Positions 5,802 to 8,306 of a DNA stretch of 8,306 bases are shown in pieces (position 1 is the first letter of the stretch; each line of letters opens with the position of its first letter). The stretch spans positions 1-8,306 of the forward strand of contig JAUXTV010000186.1 in NCBI GenBank assembly GCA_030679025.1. Direction: 5' to 3'. The notes under the pieces were generated by a model that saw nothing but the letters and a program-made list of their open reading frames with translations, ran no database searches and had not been told where the DNA came from. This DNA is from Candidatus Woesearchaeota archaeon. Lineage in GTDB: Archaea; Nanobdellota; Nanobdellia; SCGC-AAA011-G17; UBA489. The position numbers and the translations under genes are program-made.

Positions 5802-6818
5802 ATGTCACAACCCAAATATCAAGTCACAGTTCTCGGTGGTGGAACAGGTTCTTTTACAGTACTGACAGGCCTTAAAAAATATGATTCTCTAGATTTAACC
5901 GCTATTGTTGCCATGACTGATAGTGGCGGCTCTACAGGTATTTTACGTGATCAGTTGGGAATTTTACCAGTGGGTGATTTACGTCAATGTTTAGTTGCCT
6001 TATCAGATGTTCCAAATCTCTGGAGAGAGCTCTTCAATGCACGTTTTGAGGAGGGAGAGGGATTAAAAGGCCATAATTTAGGAAACTTAATTTTAGCAAA
6101 ATTAAAAGATTTAGAGGGCGGTTCTTATCAACGCGCTTTAGCAAACGCAGAAAAACTTTTGCATGTGCGAGGAAGAGTATTACCTGTTACTTTTGACAAT
6201 GTTCGTTTAGTTGCTGAAACACAAGATGGAAGAGAACTCTATGGTGAACATTTGATCGACGCGAAAGACGCACCACTTAAACGTGTCTTTTTTGATCCTA
6301 AAAAACCCAAAACAAATCCTAAAGCTTTAGAAGCTATTGCTGATAGTCATGTAGTTATTCTTGCTCCTGGTGACATTTATACCAGTCTTTTACCAACTAT
6401 CTTAATGCCTGGTGTAAGAGAAGCACTTGCAGAAACAAGAGCACCTGTTGTTTATGTGTGTAATTTAATGGCACAGAAGAATCATACAGAAGACTTTAGT
6501 GTTGTGGATTTCGTTGATTTATTACATGAACAAGCTGGACAAGAATTTCTTGACATTGTAGTCTATAATACTCAACAACCTCCAAGCAAAGTTTTACAGA
6601 AATATACTCGCGAGGGCAAACCAGTATCCTTTTCTTCAGATGACTTTATGAATAGAAAACAACATTTTCAAGGTCATGAGTTACTCTGCCAAGAACTAAG
6701 CAAACCTGTAACTGGCGATCAATTAGAGCGCACGTTTATTCGCCATGATCCAGATAAACTTGCACATGTTCTTTACAAATTAATACAAGGAAATAGAGCA
6801 TATCGCAAAAAACATTAA
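5802..6818 (+). CDS. yvcK: YvcK/CofD-like family protein (gluconeogenesis-factor type)
   Basis: This 338-residue protein has the CofD/YvcK Rossmann-like fold. A glycine-rich VTVLGGGTGSF loop lies at 8-18 and TDSGGSTGILRDQLGILPVGDLRQCL at 39-64. GHNLGNLILAKL follows at 90-101, APGDIYTSLLP at 188-198 and VCNLMAQ at 219-225. DSGGSTG with GDLR is the YvcK form; CofD proper, the coenzyme F420 enzyme, has a different motif there. Bacterial YvcK binds UDP-sugars and is needed for growth on gluconeogenic carbon and for normal cell-wall metabolism. Its role in an archaeon without peptidoglycan is unknown. Length is typical. The frame has an upstream in-frame TGA at 5790-5792, so ATG 5802 is the only start. 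Family firm, function inferred. Confidence 0.9.
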   Translation: MSQPKYQVTVLGGGTGSFTVLTGLKKYDSLDLTAIVAMTDSGGSTGILRDQLGILPVGDLRQCLVALSDVPNLWRELFNARFEEGEGLKGHNLGNLILAKLKDLEGGSYQRALANAEKLLHVRGRVLPVTFDNVRLVAETQDGRELYGEHLIDAKDAPLKRVFFDPKKPKTNPKALEAIADSHVVILAPGDIYTSLLPTILMPGVREALAETRAPVVYVCNLMAQKNHTEDFSVVDFVDLLHEQAGQEFLDIVVYNTQQPPSKVLQKYTREGKPVSFSSDDFMNRKQHFQGHELLCQELSKPVTGDQLERTFIRHDPDKLAHVLYKLIQGNRAYRKKH

Positions 6819-6847
6819 AAAATTATAAGATCTAGAAAACTATGCAT

Positions 6848-6883
6848 TTGTAGACGTCTACGACATATTTTTCTTTTTATTTT
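6848..6883 (+). terminator. Hairpin plus T-tract after yvcK (putative terminator)
   Basis: The DNA at 6850-6861 is a perfect 12-bp palindrome (GTAGACGTCTAC). As RNA, 6848-6863 can form a six-pair stem, including one U-G, around an ACGU loop. A T-rich run follows at 6868-6883 (13 of 16 bases T). It starts 29 bases after the yvcK stop. A related element lies after the next gene. A protein-binding palindrome upstream of the lipoprotein gene is the alternative reading. Confidence 0.5.
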
Positions 6884-6918
6884 ACATTATAAAAAAATAA
6901 GGCTATTTAAAAACATAG

Positions 6919-6928
6919 TTTTATAAGA
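6919..6928 (+). promoter_or_regulatory. TATA box for the lipoprotein gene
   Basis: TTTTATAAGA is centred about 27 bp before ATG 6951. It lies immediately upstream of the other in-frame ATG (6930), which would therefore fall before the transcription start. This decides for ATG 6951. Confidence 0.6.
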
Positions 6929-6950
6929 TATGGAGACTCTGTTGGATCAT

Positions 6951-7391
6951 ATGCATAAAAAGAGTTTAACCATTGCAATAATTGCAGGCATTATTTTAAT
7001 AGTATTTATTTCTAGTTGTGCAAACCAAAATTTAAAAACAGAGAATCTTGATGGCAAACAACAAGGAGTTTTTGGCACTGTGTGGAAGCATGAATATGGG
7101 TGTGGCCAACCTCTACCAGATGGGAGAGACTGTGGAGACGTGAATGAGAAAGTTGGTGAAGGCGAAAAAATTACTGTAGACGTAGCTGATCAAATAGATA
7201 GCTATGGAAATGTAAACTCACAGCATACTATTGCGACTTATTACACTGATAAAAAAGGAACATATAAAGCAGATTTAAAACCTGGAAATTATATTATATG
7301 TGCATGGGATAGATATTGCAGTTCTATAATTACTGTTGAAACAGATAAACTTACAGAAGTAAATCTTTCTATAGACTTGCCTCGACCTTAA
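6951..7391 (+). CDS. Small exported lipoprotein with a four-cysteine beta domain
   Basis: From ATG 6951 this is a 146-residue protein. It has a basic start (MHKK), a hydrophobic stretch at 6-20 and a lipobox-like ISSC at 20-23, so Cys23 is the likely lipid-anchored first residue of the mature protein. A short hydrophilic linker leads to a strand-rich domain (about 38-146). Its GTYKADLKPGNYIIC segment (103-117) looks like the strand-turn-strand of carboxypeptidase-regulatory or transthyretin-like domains. Mature-domain cysteines 51, 61, 117 and 123 could form two disulfides outside the cell. No catalytic motif is seen and the function is unknown. An in-frame ATG at 6930 would add seven residues but lies before the predicted transcription start. 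Hairpin elements flank the gene. Confidence 0.8.
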   Translation: MHKKSLTIAIIAGIILIVFISSCANQNLKTENLDGKQQGVFGTVWKHEYGCGQPLPDGRDCGDVNEKVGEGEKITVDVADQIDSYGNVNSQHTIATYYTDKKGTYKADLKPGNYIICAWDRYCSSIITVETDKLTEVNLSIDLPRP

Positions 7392-7403
7392 GTGTATGAT
7401 AAA

Positions 7404-7443
7404 TATAGACGTCTGTGGCAGATACAACTTTTAGTTTTTGCTT
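7404..7443 (+). terminator. Hairpin plus T-rich run after the lipoprotein gene (putative terminator)
   Basis: RNA from 7404-7417 can form five pairs (two U-G) around an ACGU loop. The interrupted T-rich run TTTTAGTTTTTGCTT follows at 7429-7443. The element begins 12 bases after the stop codon. The core 7406-7420 matches 6851-6865 at 12 of 15 positions, all three differences being transitions. Confidence 0.45.
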
Positions 7444-7589
7444 GAAAATTGTAAGAGTAATATAAGCTAAAAAACTTTAAGAGATGATTAAATAATATAA
7501 TAAATATAAAACTTAAAATATTTAATAAATACTTAAAATATATAATCTATTAATCAAATCAAACGATAATTAATAAATAATCTTGAAAA
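7444..7589. other. AT-rich intergenic spacer
   Basis: No gene was found between the lipoprotein and the next membrane protein. The core (7491-7560) contains five C and no G in 70 bases. It includes two neighbouring 20-base units starting ACTTAAAATAT at 7511 and 7531 that agree over their first 11 bases. Many TATA-like strings occur, so no single promoter can be assigned with confidence. Confidence 0.5.
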
Positions 7590-8069
7590 ATGAATAATCT
7601 AATATATTTAGAGAAGCATAGTGTCTGTATGGGCTTGAATCTAAAAACTAAAGTTAAGACAATTATGATTATCTATCTCGCTTATATTTTATTTAGTTTT
7701 ATAATGAAGAAAGGAAGTTCCTACTATGAACCTATATGGAAAAGTGTCCCCTATTTATTGAGTTTACTAGTTTTTTTATCTCTTATTTGTCATGCTTTGT
7801 CTTGGAAATCTTTAGACAAGAAACATAGTGGTCTAGATATCATTATCAAAATGCAGCTGATCATGGCTATAATAGGAGTTGGACTAATTCTATCTCTGAT
7901 CTTAGTTTATTTTTTCCCTTTAGATACTACTCAATCTTGGATACTCTTACCATTCTATATTTTATGGTTTAATCTTGGTGGTCTTTACTTATTTCAAATT
8001 ACTTTAGAAATAGTTCTTTTTTCAACCCTAATAATGCATTTTTTTGTGATAAAGCAGATAAACAAGTAA
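7590..8069 (+). CDS. Membrane protein of unknown function
   Basis: This 159-residue protein is not recognised. Counting from the ATG at 7590, hydrophobic segments lie at about 22-39, 53-71, 88-109 and 117-154, the last long enough for two helices, giving four or five membrane spans. A lysine-rich stretch (KTKVK, 19-23) precedes the first span and suggests a cytoplasmic N-terminus. No enzyme or transporter motif is visible. The start is uncertain. An in-frame ATG at 7629 would give 146 residues beginning MGLNLKTKVK and has a TATA-like AATATATTTA about 24 bp upstream, but TATA-like strings are expected by chance here, so the longer frame is listed. It is followed by a T6 run at 8099-8104 that may help end transcription. 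Confidence 0.7.
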   Translation: MNNLIYLEKHSVCMGLNLKTKVKTIMIIYLAYILFSFIMKKGSSYYEPIWKSVPYLLSLLVFLSLICHALSWKSLDKKHSGLDIIIKMQLIMAIIGVGLILSLILVYFFPLDTTQSWILLPFYILWFNLGGLYLFQITLEIVLFSTLIMHFFVIKQINK

Positions 8070-8109
8070 AAAGTACATATAATCTCTATTAAGCGAACTT
8101 TTTTAACTC

Positions 8110-8126
8110 TTAGAAAACTATATAAG
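8110..8126 (+). promoter_or_regulatory. BRE/TATA promoter of the right-edge gene
   Basis: TTAGAAAACTATATAAG has the TATA centre about 26 bp before ATG 8148, again predicting a leaderless mRNA. Its first 16 bases are identical to the promoter at 1399-1414. Confidence 0.7.
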
Positions 8127-8147
8127 TAAGCCTTCTCCCCCTGGTTT

Positions 8148-8306
8148 ATGGGAAAAAGAGGGAAAGATAGTGGTAAAGAGGGTGAACTAACTAATTTTCC
8201 TGAAGAATCTACACCTTACTTGCTCAGTCCAAGACATCTTGCTATCTCAGTCTCTATACTCTTAGTTTTTTCTGCATTCGCGTCCTTGCTTATTGATCAA
8301 GACATC
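8148..8306 (+). CDS. N-terminus of a membrane-anchored protein (cut by the window)
   Basis: An open frame of 53 codons runs from ATG 8148 to the right edge. The first 27 or so residues are hydrophilic and charged (MGKRGKDSGKEGELTNF), followed by a hydrophobic helix at about 29-48 (LAISVSILLVFSAFASLLI). A cytoplasmic tail and one membrane anchor are implied; the rest lies outside. The promoter at ideal spacing supports a real gene and this start. Function cannot be judged. Confidence 0.7.
   Translation, partial: MGKRGKDSGKEGELTNFPEESTPYLLSPRHLAISVSILLVFSAFASLLIDQDI

Noticed and set aside
6930..6950. Upstream in-frame ATG of the lipoprotein gene
   Set aside because: It overlaps the end of the promoter region, before the predicted transcription start, and would add acidic residues ahead of an otherwise standard signal peptide.
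6851..7420. The two TAGACGTCT copies as attachment sites of a mobile gene
   Set aside because: There is no integrase or transposase between them, the copies are diverged by paired transitions, and each is followed by a T-rich run, so a 3'-end element is the simpler explanation.
7491..7600. AT-rich block as a replication origin
   Set aside because: No origin recognition box pairs and no orc1/cdc6 gene nearby; AT richness alone is not enough.

Overview
The window looks like a piece of an archaeal chromosome, most likely from a DPANN-type lineage such as Woesearchaeota; the lineage is an inference. The archaeal signs are a PAC2-family proteasome-assembly chaperone, a XerA-type recombinase, Lrp-type regulators, and TATA boxes (several with purine-rich BRE-like sequence) about 26-28 bp upstream of many start codons. 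The DNA is AT-rich. No transposon, CRISPR array, phage module or rRNA was seen.

Layout. Positions 1-1350 are a minus-strand group, in transcription order: a small four-helix membrane protein, tRNA-Lys(CTT), and a radical SAM/SPASM enzyme that runs off the left edge. Positions 1438-3016 carry, on the plus strand, the PAC2-family protein and a complete XerA-like tyrosine recombinase. Positions 3026-4633 are a minus-strand pair, a cysteine-containing 82-residue protein followed by a sodium:solute symporter. The symporter gene converges on xerA with only 9 bp between stop codons. From 4739 everything is on the plus strand: a double-module Lrp/AsnC regulator, a YvcK/CofD-like protein, a small lipoprotein with four cysteines in its mature domain, an AT-rich spacer, a membrane protein, and the start of another membrane protein cut by the right edge.

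How it works together. The window is mostly a row of short, separately promoted units. Most genes appear to start at or next to their transcription start (leaderless). yvcK, and possibly xerA, instead have a short leader with a GAGGTGA-type ribosome binding site. Two links stand out. The Lrp-like gene precedes yvcK, and a perfect Lrp-like inverted repeat sits between them just upstream of the yvcK promoter. The lipoprotein gene is flanked by two related hairpin-plus-T-tract elements. The tRNA-Lys gene lies 23 bases ahead of the radical SAM gene, which has no visible promoter of its own, so the two may share a transcript. Nothing here is clearly a new defence or mobile system. The least explained parts are the radical SAM enzyme without a visible peptide substrate, the 82-residue protein paired with the transporter, and the repeated 3'-end element.
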